Below are positions 7,028-7,211 of a stretch of DNA of 7,211 nt, in pieces. The DNA lies in the NCBI GenBank assembly GCA_937873255.1, contig CALMVM010000243.1, positions 1 to 7,211 on the forward strand, given 5' to 3'. Below the pieces are notes generated by a model. The model had not been told where the DNA came from. It saw only the letters and a list, made by a program, of their open reading frames with translations, and did no database searches. The stretch is from an uncultured Verrucomicrobiota bacterium. GTDB lineage: Bacteria > Verrucomicrobiota > Verrucomicrobiia > Chthoniobacterales > SZAS-18. Position numbers and translations under genes: made by a program. Position 1 is the stretch's first letter; every line of letters starts with the position of its first letter.

Positions 7028-7077
7028 CTAAACTCTTACGCCCCTGCCGGGGCCGCGGAGGAAACCAGATCGTACCA

Positions 7078-7211
7078 ACATAGGAGACCAATCGGTTGAC
7101 GCGATGACCTCACAGCGCCGTGCCTTCACATGAAAGTGGCTCTGCCGGTTCGCGTTGGATTTGACGTGACTTCGCTTTTTCGAGCCGGGTGCTGAGTTAG
7201 TCTGGGGTGCC
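7078..7211. other. Intergenic tail with no gene recognised
   Basis: No coding region is supported. Reading frames are short and interrupted; the longest with an ATG is 21 codons at 7130-7195. TTGACG occurs at 7096-7101 and 7161-7166, but neither has a convincing -10 box at normal spacing. The window ends before any downstream gene becomes visible. Likewise the 40 nt at 6779-6818, between the kinase stop and the repeat element, show nothing I can name. Confidence 0.5.

Larger units (their letters stand above)
6842..7053. repeat. Outer inverted-repeat arms, 46 bp each, one mismatch
   Basis: Bases 6842-6887 pair with 7008-7053 at 45 of 46 positions; the exception is G6857 against A7038. The other three copies of the shared 15-nt unit carry T where 6857 has G, so the left arm is the one that changed. 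The near-perfect match implies recent origin or active maintenance. Confidence 0.9.
6819..7077. repeat. Composite nested inverted-repeat element (MITE- or REP/BIME-like)
   Basis: The outermost ends TGGTACG (6819-6825) and CGTACCA (7071-7077) are exact reverse complements. Inside lie imperfectly paired shoulders (about 6826-6841 against 7054-7070), 46-bp outer arms, a 21 x 21 nt unpaired spacer pair, 24-bp inner arms and a 30-nt tip. A 15-nt unit GGCAGGGGCGTAAGA occurs four times: 6847-6861 and 6915-6929 forward, 6966-6980 and 7034-7048 reversed. Spacing is 68 nt within each pair. No clean target duplication is visible; ATAG flanks both sides, but on the right it is offset by 2 nt. Starting 40 nt after the kinase stop, it could also act as a transcript end, though no T run follows. 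No transposase lies in the window. Confidence 0.85.

Noticed and set aside
6842..7053. CRISPR array
   Set aside because: The repeats are inverted pairs, with only two direct copies per orientation and no regular series of spacers or cas gene.
6815..7083. ATAG on both sides of the repeat element as a target-site duplication
   Set aside because: The right copy is separated from the element end by two bases and four bases is a weak match, so it is not reliable evidence of insertion.
6818..7099. A 93-codon frame (and overlapping 6828-7031) spanning the repeat element
   Set aside because: It reads straight through both arms of the inverted repeat, so its protein is a by-product of the repeat. 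It has no domain and starts with GTG without a ribosome site.
7161..7189. TTGACG as a -35 element for a downstream gene
   Set aside because: At normal spacing the -10 position is GC-rich (GCCGGG).
7130..7195. A 21-codon frame whose end reads GFDVTSLFRAG, faintly like the first strand of a GT4 glycosyltransferase
   Set aside because: It stops at once and continues in no frame within the window. The resemblance is too short to call a gene or pseudogene; sequence beyond 7211 would decide.

Overview
The window is a high-GC bacterial segment with every gene on the + strand. Three things point towards Verrucomicrobiota or a related PVC/Acidobacteriota lineage: a PEP-CTERM sorting signal, a large secreted beta-propeller-like protein ending in a dockerin-type repeat pair, and a long GC-rich modular inverted repeat in the last intergenic space. 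This placement is an inference from architecture; there is no rRNA or other marker gene.

Layout. From 1 to 3207 runs the 3' part of a large secreted sialidase-like (BNR/Asp-box) protein with a fibronectin III module and a C-terminal dockerin. After 53 nt comes a 214-aa PEP-CTERM surface protein (3261-3905), followed by a good candidate intrinsic terminator (3929-3951). A second group follows: a small exported protein with a very acidic, highly charged insert (about 3989-4648), an OmpR/PhoB-type response regulator (4672-5364) and a membrane sensor histidine kinase (5345-6778). The regulator and kinase genes overlap by 20 nt. The remaining 433 nt contain no convincing gene but hold a 259-nt nested inverted-repeat element (about 6819-7077).

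How the parts may work together. The first two genes make exported products: one a probable extracellular carbohydrate-recognising or carbohydrate-acting protein, the other a protein handled by an exosortase. The second group looks like a signalling operon in which an exported charged protein is co-transcribed with a two-component system. It could be the ligand, an accessory sensor or a target of the kinase, but the sequence does not say which. The most unusual structure is the terminal repeat element. It has four copies of a 15-nt unit in two direct plus two inverted orientations, with identical 68-nt spacing on both sides. Its arms are nearly perfectly complementary, and two 8-bp mini-hairpins sit inside the long ones. 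It looks like a non-autonomous mobile or REP/BIME-like element and may also end the two-component transcript.
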